From Hsuehochloa calcarea (taxonomy: Eukaryota > Streptophyta > Magnoliopsida > Poales > Poaceae), in assembly GCA_036346395.1 (NCBI GenBank), contig CM070609.1, forward strand, positions 51,904,777 to 51,968,776: 64,000 nt of DNA, written 5' to 3'. The notes below the pieces were generated by a model. That model worked only from the letters and a program-made list of their open reading frames with translations. It did no database searches and had not been told where the DNA came from. This document shows positions 22,127-35,547 of the stretch, one piece after another. How positions within the stretch are numbered: the stretch's first letter is position 1; every line of letters begins with the position of its first letter. The position numbers and the translations under genes are program-made.

Positions 22127-25100
22127 ATGGCAACGGACAAGTATTCCACCAAGCCTCCAGTTTTTGATGGTCTGGATTACCCCTTCTGGAAGAGCCGAAT
22201 GGAAACATACATCCAGGCTCAGGGGTATGCCATCTGGAGAAAGGTGAAGGTGAGATTTGCGATTCTGCCGATGAAAACATCAATGCGGAAACATGCCCGA
22301 TGTTGAGGCCAATGCTAAAGCTAGGAACATCATCATTCGTGGTTTGAGCGTATGAGTTTGATCGCATTTCTCATTTGATTTACTATTACGACATCCGGGT
22401 GACCCTCGATGCATACCATGAGGCACTACCAGATTAAGACGGTTCGACAAGACCAGTTCAAGCGTGAATACTGAAGAAATTTGAGATGCTTGTCGGTGAA
22501 TCTCTTGATGAGTGCTTTTCGCGTTTTCACAAGATTTTGAGCAACCTCCGAGCGGTCGGTCTTACATACCCCGACTCGGATAACGCCGATGATGCTTTCG
22601 CACTTGATCTTCGTGTTTGGGAGATGAAAGTGACTACCATCAAAGATAGCACGGACCTCTCGACCACGACTCTTGATGCGCTTTACTCGCGTCTCAAGAC
22701 TCACGAGATTGACATTGTCTCTCGAAGGTCAAGTCACGGTCGATGGCTTTAGTCATCGATCCTACTTACGGATCTTCTTACGAGTCGTCGTGGGTTCTCC
22801 TAGCTGCTCTCGTGACATAAGCGATGATCGATTAGAGCGACTTGAGGATGAACAGCTAGCCCTCCTAGCTCGGAAGTTTTCTCATGCTTACAAGAGGAGG
22901 AGGGATGGTAAAAGAGGAGGTCCTGTGATTTGTTTGAGTGTGGTGGCCCCAACCACATCCGAGCAAACCGTCCCAAGCTTGGGAAGGGCAAAGGTGACTA
23001 TGGCGGTCCAAGCAAGAACGACTACATTGACAAGAACCGCAACACGAAGCCCTCAAAGACTGATCAAGGCAAGAAGAAGTTCCGCAACTTTGGGAAGGCA
23101 AAGAAGGCTGTTCCATCGCGTCCTCACCGCCTCGATTTAACTGGACACCAGCGAGGTGGAGGGGTGGAGTGACGATGATGGGAAGGACGATCATGATCCC
23201 AAGGACGGCGGCAACTTCTCGGCATGTGCTTCATGGCCCTCGAAGCGAATCGAGCGACAATGAGTCAGATCTCGACTCGATGAGGTTAGTCCCACTTATG
23301 ACCACTTAATGATGCTTTTCTTAAGCTAGGTAGATTCCATGCTAAGTCTAGGGCTAAGTGTTCGTGTTGGAGAAGGAAGTAGCTAGACTATCACGGAGCT
23401 TACTTTACTTACATCCGCTTCCTCCGTGATGAATGTGACACATGTTTGTGCTTTGATTGATGATATGGATAAACTAAGGACCTTACATGATAGTGTGTCC
23501 TCTGAACTTGACATGATTAAGGTAGAGAACATTAGCCTTCTTCTTTGAATTAGAGATGAGTAGGGTAGCACCTCCTTCATCCACTCTTCGTTGAGGCTCT
23601 CGCTTGCACCTCATGTGAGGTTATGGACAATTCGTTTAGAGGTCTTTATACCTTATTGCTTGATCTGCTGAAACTTGTGAAAATTATAATAATCTCAAAA
23701 TGAACCTAAAGCAGGCGGATCACAAAATTCTTTGAATTTCAAGGCTGCGCTACTAGAGCCTATTGTTTCTTGTTTAAAGCTGTCCTAAGTTAAGCTCTTG
23801 AACTAGAATCAGATTCAAGCGGTTTCAAGAGATGATTGATCACAAGAATAAAAGCGGCTCAAGATGCTTCTAAGGACCTTGTTAGCTCACCATGCAATCA
23901 TTGTTATAAACTAAAATGTGAGTTGGTTGCCTTGGATGAAAAGTGTGTGAAGCTAACTAAGGACCTTCTAGAGACACAATCATCTGCTTGTATTGTGTGT
24001 GTTGGGAAGAAGTCTAAGGGTTTGGTAGAGGCGCCTAGCAACGTGAACCAATCGCTAGCGATGGGATTTGTCCCCCAAAGTCGGTTGTGCGTGCACAAGC
24101 CAATCTTTCCTCTGCTGTTGGTTCTTCTTCTGCTCCCTTACCTTCTGCTGTTCCTTCTTCCCCTGCTCTTCTTGCACCTCTCTCTTTCGGGAGTGTCCAG
24201 TATCTTATGAACACTCTCGAGAGGTTTGTAGGAGGCAAGAAGAAGCTCAATCTCATTCTAGACAAATCTAAAATTTGCAGATTTAATCGTGGTCTAGGAT
24301 ATGATATCCGAGGAGGATATGAGGAAGCATCCACCGTCGTGCTCAAAACCATAGCACGGTGTGATCAAAACTAAGCCCGGGGTGAGAAAGTCAATTTTAA
24401 GTCGTGGGTTTTGTTCAAAGGATTTCGACGACAAGGTGATCCCACTGCGGCTTGACCCCTCGTAAGGCGAAGTATCATTGCACCTTCTGTCAGAAAGATG
24501 GACATTTAGTTGATCATTGCTTCAGGAGTGCCAAGATCGCGCGTAGAGACCATGTTGAGTCTCTTAGGCACATTCAGGGTCAGCCCCAGATCTTGAGTGC
24601 ACCTAGGACCAACACGAGGTCTAGGTTTGTTTCATCTGATGATTTTGGGCAGCATCGAGGACTTGGTTTTTCTGAGTTTTCTGAGTTTCGTCCTCATGCT
24701 CCTTTTGGTCGTAACCGCCGTCCCGAGGGTAGATCTCGTTTTCATTTCGAGATAGCTACATGGCGAGATCAACATGTTATCGCACTTCGACTCGCTCTTC
24801 CAAAGCGATCGGATCCGAAGAACAGTGAGATCTTTGACTTGTTGAGTGACAGAGAGCGAGGGTAGATAGAGGTCGGTCTTGCTTGACTACTTCATCATGC
24901 TCCGTGTTACTCAAGATTGGGTGCCAAAATCACGATTCACCCGAGATTGAGACTTTACTCTGTTTGACTCGTGGTCGCCGGGTGGGAAGGGAAAAGTGCG
25001 GATTGTAGACTCGGTTGTTCACGTCATATGACCGTGAGTCTCGTTGGTTTTCTTCCTAGCCGCGCTCGGTGATGAGACGATCACCTTTGAGATGCTTCAT

Positions 25101-28090
25101 TTGGGCGCGTCATCGCTAAAGGTACTGTGAGCATTAATGATTCTTTTATTTTAAAAGATGTTGCCTTAGTAAGTAAGCTGCAAGTATAATCGCTTTGGTC
25201 TCTCGACTTACCGATGGCGGTTTCGAGGTGAGCTTTAAGAAAAACAATTGCAAAATTCTTGATTCTTGGGTAGTCTAGTTTATGGATTCTCGATATGGGA
25301 GGATCTTTCGTGCTGATTTTTACGGATCTTCGGTGATCCTCTCCGATGTTTAATTGCTTCAATCCGTGATTTGACTTTCTCGCATAGGAGACTTGGTCAT
25401 ATAGGATTTGATCATCGACCGAGTTAGCGGCCACGATCTCATTCGTGGTTTGCGAAACTCAAAATGGTCAAGGATCTTGTTTGTGCTCCTTGCCGCACGG
25501 CAAAATGGTTCTTCTTCACATCCTCGATTCTGATGACTATGACGGATGCACGTGTCAATCGCTCCATATGGACCTGATGAGGACCGGCTAGAGTGCGATC
25601 GATGGGAGGGAAGTGGTACGCACTTGTCGTGGTCGATGACTTCTCGAGGTATTCTTGGGTATTTTCTTAGCCTCGAAGGATGAGACGTTTACTCTTTTCG
25701 TGGTCTTTTAGTAGGCATTCTGTTGAGCTCCCGGTGCATTACGAGCAAGACCGATAATGGCACCGAGTTCAAGAATTCCTACTTTGAGAGTTTTGTGGTG
25801 AGACAGTGTAGAGCACCGGTTCTCGTCTCCATACGCCCCCAACAAAATGGCGTTGTGGAGAGGAAGAACGTACCTTGGTCGAGATGGCGGACGATGCTTG
25901 ATGAGTACTCTACACCTAGGAAGTTTTAATGAGGGAATTGCTACGCTTGTCATGTTTCTAATGAGTTTTTCTTGGGCACTCTTGCATCGCACTTCTTATG
26001 AGTTGAGATATGGCGAAAACCCGCGTCTCGCATTTTCGTGTGTTTGGTTGCAAGTGTTTTATTCAAGTGCGGGAACCTAGATAAGTTCGAGTCACGATCT
26101 TGTGATGGGATCTTTACGGGTTACTCGACTTCTTCTCGTGCCTATAGAGTGCAGGCTCGCGAGTCTAGTAAATTGTTAGAAACACGTGAGGTGACCTTCG
26201 ATGAGGCGGTCACCGGGACTAGGCACGATATCTCGAGTTCTTTAGAGCAGCCCGAGTCCATCTTTGTGGACGAAGAGGAAGACGGAGATGAAGGTTGTCT
26301 ACGATCCAGCTTCTCCTCCTCCTCTTGAGGTGCCTTCTTCCACCGCACCTCGAGGAGATCAGCCTTACCTTACGCTTCTTCCAAGCTAGTGGCTCTGTTC
26401 CTATCTCATCTGCTAATGAGGTAGAGGCCACTTCTTCATCTCACCATGGACCTCCAAGACACATTCAAAAGGACCATCCTTCAGAGCAGATAATTGGAGA
26501 TCACTTAGAGCGAGTCACTCGTTCAAAAACTGGCCTGTCTCTATTCTGTCTCTATTCTGCCTTTGTTGCCTCGTTTGAGCCCAAAGACGTTTGTCATGCT
26601 CTTTCTGATGAGTCATGGACTAACGCCATGCACGAGGAATTGGAAAACTTTGAAAGGAACAAGGTCTGGTCCCTTGTTGAGCCCCCTCAAGGTCACAATA
26701 TAATTGGGACCAAATGGGTGTTCAAGAACAAGCAAAGTGAAGATGGGTTAGTCATTCGAAACAAGGCTAGGCTGGTAGCTCAGGGGTACTCTCAAGTTGA
26801 GGGTCTAGATTTTGAAGAGACCTTTGCCCCTGTAGCTAGACTTGAAGCCATTAGAATCCTGCTTGCCTTTGCAGCTTCTAAGGGTTTCAAGCTTTACCAG
26901 ATGGATGTCAAGAGTGCCTTCCTCAATGGCCTTATTGAGGAAGAAGTCTATGTCGACTGACCTCCGGTTTCGAGAACCCCAAATACCCTAACCATGTCTC
27001 TGAGCTTTCCAAAGCTTTGTATGGACTCAAGCGAGCTCCCGAGCTTGGTATGAAAGGCTTAAGTCCTATCTTTGAGCCATGGTTTTGAGATGGGTAAAAT
27101 TGACAAAACCTTGTTCATCCGTCGTCTTGGCTCGATCTTACGCTCGCCCGGATCTACGTGGATGACATTATCTTTGGCGGCTCCTCGCATGCTCGCTTCC
27201 CGTTTTCCGATGTCATGAGCTCGGAGTTTGAAATGAGCATGATGGGCGAGTTGAGTTTCTTCCTTGGCTTCCAAATCAAAGCAGACTCGGGAGGGTACCT
27301 TTCTTCATCAAGGCAAATACACTCGAGACCTCTGAGCGTTTCGACATGAATGATGGAAAGCCGATTATCAACTCCAATGGCATCTATAGCCTGCTCGGAT
27401 CCGGATGAAGACGTCGAACACGTTGACCAAAAGGATTTTAGGAGCATGATTGGCTCTCTCTTGTACCTCCTGACCTCGAGACCGGACATACACTTCTCTG
27501 TGTGTCTTTGTGCTCGGTTTGAGCCTCTCTCGCGTATCTCACCGTCAGCGGTGAAGCGCATCTTCGGTACCTTCGAGCTACTATTGACTATGGTATCGGT
27601 ACTCTTCCTCTTCTTGTCTATCTCTTAGAGCCTTCTCCGATGCTGATTTCACGGTTGTAGGATAGATAGGAAGAGCACTTCCGCACTTGCCAATTCATTG
27701 GCACTTCTCTCGTCTCCGGTCGTCGAGGAAGCAATCCGGTGTTGCGCGATCCACCGCAGAGGCCGAGCACGCTGTCGGCGATTCTTTGTAGTCAAGTGCT
27801 TTGGATGGTCTCGACCTGCAGATTTGGGCTATCTATCATTGCGCCCCACTCTTACGTGATAACACGTCTGCGATTTGCATTGCCAAGAACCCAGTGCAAC
27901 ATTCTCGGACCAAGCATATTGATATCGATATCACTTTCTTGAGACCATGTAGAGAAGGGCGACATTGTGCTCCGGTTTGTGGAGAGTGAGCACCGGTTAT
28001 GATATCTTCACTAAGCCTCCGGCGGCTCTCGGTTTTGGCTCTGCGGGAGAGCTTGGGGTGGTTTGTCCTTACGATTTCTTTGTGAGGGGG
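22127..28090 (+). pseudogene. copia-2 gag-pol pseudogene
   Basis: gag begins at ATG 22127 (MATDKYSTKPPVFDGLDYPF) and breaks within about 40 codons. The UBN2-type gag core is at 22486-22750. One zinc knuckle near 22930 has lost its last cysteine (FECGGPNHIRANR), while another near 24479 is intact (CTFCQKDGHLVDHC). Integrase traces follow (VDDFSRYSW near 25630, QNGVVERKN near 25845). RT is the best preserved part, with one open frame up to 26960 (KWVFKNKQ, MDVKSAFLNG) and YVDDIIFGGSS near 27155. RNase H ends with DNTSAICIAKNPVQHSRTKH near 27860. Many breaks are single-base losses within otherwise good sequence. It is non-functional as written. Confidence 0.85.
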
Positions 28091-29824
28091 CGTTGTGCTA
28101 CTCTCGTGTTATATTATATTATATTATATTATATTATACGCTTACTCCTTTCTCGTTTCATTTCTTTAATATTTTGGTCAATTCCTTCCAAAGATAGGTT
28201 AGAGTGTTTCTCTTGCCACATTGCTTTGATTGCTACTTCTTGTCTTGTGCTTCTAGGTTGTCGCTATTAGTTGTCTCTTCCTCTCTAAGTAGAGCTTACT
28301 CACTTCTTATAGGTTCTAGCAGGGTCGGGCCACCCTTGGGTAGACAGGGGCAGATGTTTGCTCCTTAGTGTGCTGTGTAGATCACCTAATAGTCCTAGAA
28401 TCATATGGGGTAGATAAGAACTTGTGCGAGCGATAGTTTTCTATATCTTTCTATGCTCTAAAGGACTGCCTTTTCTGTTTTACTTATCAGATTCTCGTTT
28501 TTGTTCCTTTGGTTCAGGGGGAGTTATTCTTGGTTATTCCATATTCTTAATTGTGTCATAACTCAACCTGAATTAAAAGATGCATCTCATTCTGAAGGGA
28601 ATCTGGATTTTTGTGTATTTCATCAAGCATTGCATAATAATCAAATGGAGCCTTGTTTATTATCCTTTATGATCTGTTTTCACTTTTTACATCTTGCCAT
28701 GATTTATGCTAAACTGCTAGATCTATCATGACTTTTTATGTGTAGTTTAGTCTTTGCCATGCTAAGGTATTTAAAATGCTAAACTTGAATTAAAATCTTG
28801 TCATGATAGCTCTTGAGACTAGTCTGGTTAAAACTATCCTTTTATGATTTTCGCCATGTCAAGTAGGCTGAGTTGAGTCCTGAATGTCTTTTGAACTTTT
28901 GAGTAAGCTCGTTTTGGTAAGAAACATGACTTATCTCTAATCACTGGTCTAAAAACTTCAAAAGCAAAAATGATCTCTTTTGTGCGAAAAAACTGATCTC
29001 ACCAAATCTTTCTCATGAGACGGCTTGCCATTGCACTAGGCATGAACTCGGGGAGCCTTGGATGACCTAATATCACCTCCTTAAGTCATTGCTTGGGTGG
29101 TCGCATAAGGCTTGAGATCTAGCACATGGTTTAAAATAAAAAAATGGTTGAAGCTTAGGAGGCGGTTGTGGATGGCACCTAGTCGAGCTTGTTTCTTGAG
29201 ATAAAACCATAAAAAGTCTTCAGAAAAAGAAACATGTGCTAAAATTGCTTATCTCTAAAGAGACCAAGTCCTGGATAAAATGAGTCCTTCTTCAACTGGT
29301 AGCACTATAAACTGTTCAGTATGAGTCTTCTTGGTTGAACTTAGATTATTTGACATGGCATGCATCATCCTTGGATATCTTTAGCTAGATTTCAATCTTG
29401 ACTTATTTGACTTGCTAAAGAACTGGATCATTAATCAGATTGTCTTAGCTCTTCTATACATCGATTGTCATGATCTTGATAGCATTCTTCTGTGTTATGG
29501 CTTGGTGTAATACTCTAATAGTCATTTTGGATAATCTACATGGCTCCTAATGCTTAAAATGAACATCATATAGTCTTTTCCTCCCTTTTCTACATATTGA
29601 TGATTTTATTGCCAAAGGGGGAGAATGATTGTGAGAAAAAGCCTTCTGAAGAAAAGCCTTGAGTTTTGTGCGAAAATTGCTTTTTCATCTCATCTCAAGT
29701 CTTTTTTCTTTGTGTCAACTTGGTCTTGTGCTTTATTACTCTTGTCTAGACCTTGGTTGATTGTAATCTCAAACTCATCTTATGCTTTTTCGGTAATTGT
29801 CAATATACTCATCAAGGGGGAGAT
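28091..29824 (+). other. copia-2 3' noncoding tail with a 5-bp microsatellite
   Basis: About 1.7 kb lies between RNase H and the 3' LTR without a convincing gene. An ATATT pentanucleotide array is at about 28109-28137. A purine run (GTTCAGGGGGAGTT, near 28513) resembles the second purine tract seen after RNase H in copia-1. The tail ends in the polypurine tract before 29825. Confidence 0.6.
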
Positions 29825-31464
29825 TGAGAGACCATGTGAGAGGTCCTCCACTCTGAGTGATGAGTATTTGACAAGTGTGTTGATTAGATTGAGAGTTGAG
29901 GTTTTCGGTTTGACTATTTCGAAATTTGAGTCAGGAAATCGGAACTACCGTGTATGGAGCGGAAGTTCCGATTAATCGAACTCTACCGGTGTTGGAAAAA
30001 GGAACTTCCGATTTACAGGTTTTGGTTTGGTGAAGAGAATCGGAACTTCCGCACATGGGGTAGCGGAGTGTCCGATAATCTCGTATTGAGATTCCTCCGA
30101 GACGAAAATCGAATAGAATTTTTGGACGTGCGGATGTTCCGAAGATCGGAAGTTCCGCAGTGGTAAGCACGGAACTTCCGATAATTCTGACAAGTGCGGA
30201 TGTTCCGGAAATCGGAACTTCCGCTGTGGTAATTGCGGAACTTCCGATTGTGTCCAGAACTGTGCAGAGAAGATTATTTTGTGGATTTTGATCTTGTATG
30301 AGTTTGAGTCTTATACAAATGTTGATGCTATGTTATTGTGCAATGCTATGTGATGTGTTTTTGTCTGTGTTGACTGCAGGGCATCAAGATGGAGTCGTGG
30401 CGAGACACGTGGACCGGACTAGGCGCTGGAGGCGTTGAGGTCAGAACGGTCGGGATGTGTCGAAGACGGCGTGAATCTTGAAGCGGTTGCGAGTCGTGCA
30501 CAACAAGGTGTACGGGAGGCTTCCAGAAGGTGCGCAAGGGGCGAAAGGGTCTTTTCGCAAAGCGGCAAAAGTGGAGGCGGTTCCGTTCGGGTGTAGCGGG
30601 CTTAATGGGTTGGAGGCCCATTAGCCAAGGCTATAAATAGGGAGAACCACGAGTTAGGGTTAGACCTTTTGATAGAAAATTAGGTTAGCTCTAGAAAAGG
30701 GTGTGTGTTGCCTTTTGAGAGTTTGTTGGTTTTGAGAGAATGAACTGAAATCTCTTGTAATCTTTCCTCTGTGTTTCCACTTGTAAACGTTTGATGTCTA
30801 TCAATGAAACTCTGAGTCCTTGATTACATGCTTATGCCTCTCTTTATTCCCTCTCTGTTCATGTTGAATATCTAGGGTTTTGGCATATATTTTGTTTCGT
30901 TTTATGAAATAGCATGAAACTTCATATCTAGAATCGTTTTGGTATTGCTATTACCTCCTCAAAGTTTCATGCTCTAAGAATCGAGAATCTCGCTTATTAT
31001 TGTTTTTGGTCTTTCTTGCCCTTCTTCAAGAAATCCGATTTTGGCTTATTTGTTGAATCTTTGGTTGCGATTCTTCTCCATAAGGTCAAGATGGTGTTTA
31101 GGATGATGTCTGTAAAACTTGACCGAGAAGAGCATTCAAGATTAAGTAGTTTGATTTTTGGGCAAAAACCGAGAGCTCGTTCTTGATCGGGATAATCAGA
31201 GCTTCCGATTTTGTGCGTGAAGTACATAAGCGGAACTTCGCGCTATACATCGCGGAACTACGCAAGCGGAACTTCCGCACTCTCTCGCCGAACTTCCGAT
31301 TTCGGAAGAACGACTGAAACTTGTTTTTGATTGTTTGATCTTGCTTCATTTACTTTCTTTAGATCTTCAGAGATCTTTGTAGGCTAGTTTTAAATACATT
31401 AAAGGGGGAGTATTAATTTTTAAGGCACCATTCACCCCCCCTCTGTTGCCATTTCGGTCCTTCA
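29825..31464 (+). repeat. copia-2 3' LTR (1640 bp)
   Basis: It starts TGAGAGACC and ends GGTCCTTCA, followed by the target duplication CGACT. It matches the 5' LTR throughout. Differences are mostly one- or two-base changes inside CAG, CTG or CCG triplets. The CGGAANTTCCG palindromes are at the same two places (about 29937-30250 and 31195-31310). Confidence 0.95.
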
Positions 31465-32487
31465 CGACTACTAGTCGTTAGCGGTACCTAGCAGCACATG
31501 ACGATTCACGAACACACATAGAATATATCAGACGAACCTTAAGCAATATGATCTACGACCAGGTCTATATCACTAACGACCAGCTCGTATCTCTATTCGA
31601 CAAGTTCATATTTGGTCTCGACTAATTCACAACTCCTTACGACCAGGTTTCGACCGCTTAGTGACCATGTTCGACCAGCCTACGACCAGCTCGTATCTCC
31701 ATACGACTAGTCCATATCTGATCGAATAGAAATACCTTATCGTGTATTCTCCCTTTGCCACACGATATCTGGTTGAACTCCAGATGAGATGTTGTGTCAT
31801 CCATGGATTGTTCAATACTTTCTCGATCAAGTGTCGAATAACTTCATGTGGTTGACACTTCGACCACAAGTGGTATGACCATGCACTATCTTTATCCGAC
31901 CACAACGAGGGGCCCAGAGACATCTCTCCTGTTATGTTAGGAGGGGCAAATCCCATATCCGACCAGTCACATCCCTCCGTATATTTCATAGCATACCAGA
32001 AAGCTACTTTTATAACTACCCCATTACGAGTAGCGTTTGGCAACCTTTAAGAGTGCTATTACACATGTAGGAAACCATGCTGGTCTCAGGTCTAAGGATT
32101 ATACATCATCGTTGCTTGATACCAACTAATGATACATAGAATCATAACAATCTCAACAGTGTCTGAAAGTCGGTCTTTTCCAACACCATATTCTCTAATA
32201 TGTGTCTATATTATTGGTTTGATATCTCCATATCCATGACCTGTGAAACATAATCATCAACCAATAAATATGCTAGTCTATTCATACGTGTTCTCATATA
32301 TTTCCAACCAGGGAACGTTTAAGAATAATCATCGCAGAAATATAGAGTTTTACAATCAAGTCACATACTTGATAATAAATTTATTGACATTATTCTAGGA
32401 ACAAGATAACATATTATCCAATATTACGAACATAATAAAATATAATCATCTTTATGATTGCCTATCAGACATATTTCCAACAACTCT

Positions 32488-32819
32488 ATCTTTTGGATGT
32501 TATATTTGGCCGGTCGGCCCTATTATGTAATTTGAATTTGTATGATGGTTATGTTGTAAGTTATTAAGACTCCGTAATATAATATTTGTGCACGATTTGA
32601 TATTATGTTTGCGAAGGGTGTATGTGTACTGCTCCTGGGAGGTACACCATATACCGAGAGCGGGATATTTAATTTGTAATGTTAGGACCAATTGGATGGC
32701 TAAGTATTACAAGTTAAATACCTTGGGCTCTCACACACATGTCGCACGGGGGAGAGAAAGCACGGGTGGGAGAAGGAAGTTAGGGTTTGAGAGGATTGGA
32801 GCCCTTTATACATGGTATA
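32488..32819 (+). repeat. Right part of the long gypsy-type LTR begun before 7059
   Basis: It continues the LTR broken at 7059. The GGCCGGTCGGCC block at about 32508 corresponds to GGCCGGTTGGCC in the minus-strand LTR at 32820-37660, in the same order relative to other landmarks. Its own right end was not defined, and the 4.84-kb solo LTR follows at 32820. Confidence 0.45.
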
Positions 32820-33623
32820 TGTGAGTACCCCCGGGTTATCTCCTTAAGACCGAGACTAAGCAAGGTCTTAAGGACATAACTCTGGACCTCAAGTAAATGG
32901 ATTCCAACTTAACTCCATCCAAGCTAGAGACTCAACCGCAACTAGAGCCCCAATGATCATGCGCGCTGCTCCGCTGCGAGCGCTACATGATTGTCGGTTC
33001 TCCAATAAGCCAAGCCCTCCACTTAGTGTGTTAAATGGGAAGCCACGAACATCGAGCATGAACTCATATTGGCTCCCAAGATCAGCGACCAATATGCTCA
33101 TACTCTCATGCAACGTTGATTACATCCATACAACAATCATACATTAATAGTCCAAAAGACATACGACATAATAGTTAAGGTCTACGACTATTACAAATGG
33201 CCAACCGGCCAAATTCAAATAAAAGTATTAAGTAGCAATGAAACAAGTAAATAAACCAAAAGACCAGTAGTGGTATGCCCATATCCCACCAGCAACCGAC
33301 TGGGATTTAAATGAAAGCATTACTCGTCAGCGTCGCCAAAATCGGCGCTAACAAGCTCAACGGGCTCATACCCTTTCTCACCTGAAATTGCATCAACTGG
33401 GTTGAGTACAAAGGTACTCGCAAGTCTTACACAAATAAAAATTAGTATGCTAGATGTTGTTTCAAAGGATGGCTCATATTGGCTTAGTTTTGCAAAAGAG
33501 ACGCAACATTTAACAACCTACACATACTAGTTTTTCAAGTGCCAATTCTAAATCAGATTTGAAGTAGGAATAAAGCAGGTGAATAAGTAATAAATTGAAT
33601 GACAAATGAATCATACAAATATC

Positions 33624-33685
33624 AATGTGGCGGTCCACTTTGATACAACCACAAGTGCACAATTAACAAAGTGGCGGTCCACTTT
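33624..33685. repeat. Paired short palindromes in the 4.84-kb LTR
   Basis: AAAGTGGCGGTCCACTTT at 33668-33685 is a 7-bp inverted repeat with a 4-base loop. A copy with one mismatch is at 33624-33641. They lie within two direct repeats of about 40 bp. Confidence 0.8.
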
Positions 33686-35547
33686 GCTACAACAACAAAC
33701 ATGAATATCCCATTCATGATAATACCAAGTTTTACCACAATTTAAATATATCAAAGTCTAACAATAAGCAGCCACAAACTCAAGCGATGTCCATAATCGC
33801 GGACACGGCTATTCGAATAGATTTATACCCTGCAGGGGTGTACTACTTTACCCACATGACTTGATTAGCCCGTATGCCTCCAGATGCCTCCGAAAATAGC
33901 ATACTTCCTAAGGTGTGTCGGCCGGGTAAACCAAGACTCAGTATTTTTCAGCAAGTTGACATTATTGAGTTGAATCTCACATGCGCGACATGATCCCACT
34001 TAGGGTAGGTTACACCACCCACCAATCAAATGGGCACGCAAGTTGTGCCGGGAACGCCGACCCAATTGATAAAGCTTAAATAGTGTTACCCACACAATAA
34101 AAGATTGCAATCGGCACCCTACGAAACATATATGCGATGGAACACATATACGTCCTCACACCACCAGTCATCAACTCAACAACACCGACCCCTTACTTAA
34201 CCAAGTAGTGCCCATACACTGCGTGTGGTAGCACGAGTTTTGCTTGAACCGCAGGTACCCAAAGTTCGGTCCTTAATTGTCCAGACAAGTCCAACACTTA
34301 CCCAAACTCGTGCGCAATTGCACCTTCACTAGCATCCACTTGTCCAGACCAAAACTCATTTCAAATGACAAAAATTTAACTCATAAAACCGATACGAAGA
34401 TCTGAAATAAAGCAAAAAGTTATAAAGTTTGTGTTTCCCACAATTGTCGGGTTAGTCCCGACAATCAAACTATCGTTCTAGACTTGCATGGCTAAGCAAA
34501 CACATACCACGTAAGTCACACAACTTACCTTAAGCATCTCAGTACTGGAATAATTCATGGATAACCACAATGACGAGATAATAAGAGGTGTCTAACTATT
34601 CATCATAAAAATAGGGACATTTAACAAAATAACATGCAAGCAATTAACATTGCACTAACTTAACAAAATCTGGGATCAAATATGATGCAAAAGAAAGTTC
34701 AAATGATGCTTGCCTTGTTGGTATGCTAGCTGTTGTCCCTCAGTGACGTATAAGTCAATATCAATTGGTTCGGAATCTATTTAAGTATATCACCGAATGA
34801 ACACCGAGAAATACTCAAAAATTTAAAAGTGCTCAAAAATGCATGATTTTTCTACAGTAGCTAAGTCATGATTTTATATGAATTTAGGTGAAAGGTTTAC
34901 TCCATTTGGATTTAGCATGTGAAAGTTATAAGGGTTTGAAGTTCAGTTTTTAGAAAATTCAATTTTAATATAATCTGTCACTGTTCATTGAACTTAAATA
35001 TTTGGGCCAAATTTGTAGCTCAGTAGTGAGTATAATGATTACATAAATAAAAATGTAATATTAACACAAGTCCAAAACAGTTGAGTTTGACTCATTTTGA
35101 GTTTCCATGATTTAGTTATGCATTTATCAAGTTATCAGCATTTTCCTTTGTAACAATAAAGTTTTTAATAGTTCATTTTCTAAAATAATACTCTCTGTTA
35201 CAGAGACATGCTTGAAATCAAATTTAATATTAAGTTCATCAAAAATGAAAAATATCAGAAGTGGTTTCATCCATTTTGGATTTAAAATGAATTAGCTATG
35301 TATTTTTAAAGTTTCACATATTTTTTAGTGTATATTCAATTCATTCTCGAATTTTCTTAAGTCTTTAAACCTTTCCTCACCGAGCTTCGTGCTAGCCCCA
35401 AACGCTGTCAGTGGGACCTGCGCAGCTCCACTCCCTACCGCACCTGTGCGCTGACAAGTGGGCCCGATGAAAAGCGGCCCACCGCAAGACGCGGTGCGCG
35501 CGGATCCTAAGTCACGCTCGCGAGCCGTTGGATTAAAATCCAACGGT

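Larger units (their letters stand above)
20436..31464 (+). mobile_element. Complete Ty1/copia retrotransposon 'copia-2' (11.03 kb)
   Basis: Both LTRs are full-length (1635 and 1640 bp) and nearly identical, flanked by the perfect 5-bp target duplication CGACT (20431-20435 and 31465-31469). The primer site (tRNA-Met) and purine tract (CATCAAGGGGGAGAT before 29825) are in place. The LTR similarity makes it the youngest of the nested elements, yet its gag-pol is full of one-base frameshifts. It sits in the Angela-like solo LTR between pieces matching 40915-40930. A solo LTR of the same family lies at 43868-45522. Confidence 0.95.
7060..32482 (-). mobile_element. Angela/BARE/RIRE1-like copia solo LTR (minus), expanded by nested insertions
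   Basis: Read on the minus strand, the LTR begins TGTTGGAAATATG at 32482, the hallmark start of the Angela/BARE/RIRE1 LTR family, and ends near 7060. A 5-bp target duplication, ACTCT, lies at 7055-7059 and 32483-32487. LTR pieces are 7060-7148, about 8932-9040, 20119-20435 and 31465-32482. They align in order with the uninterrupted copy at 40322-41941. No internal domain is present, so it is a solo LTR left by recombination. Three separate elements have inserted in it. Confidence 0.85.
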
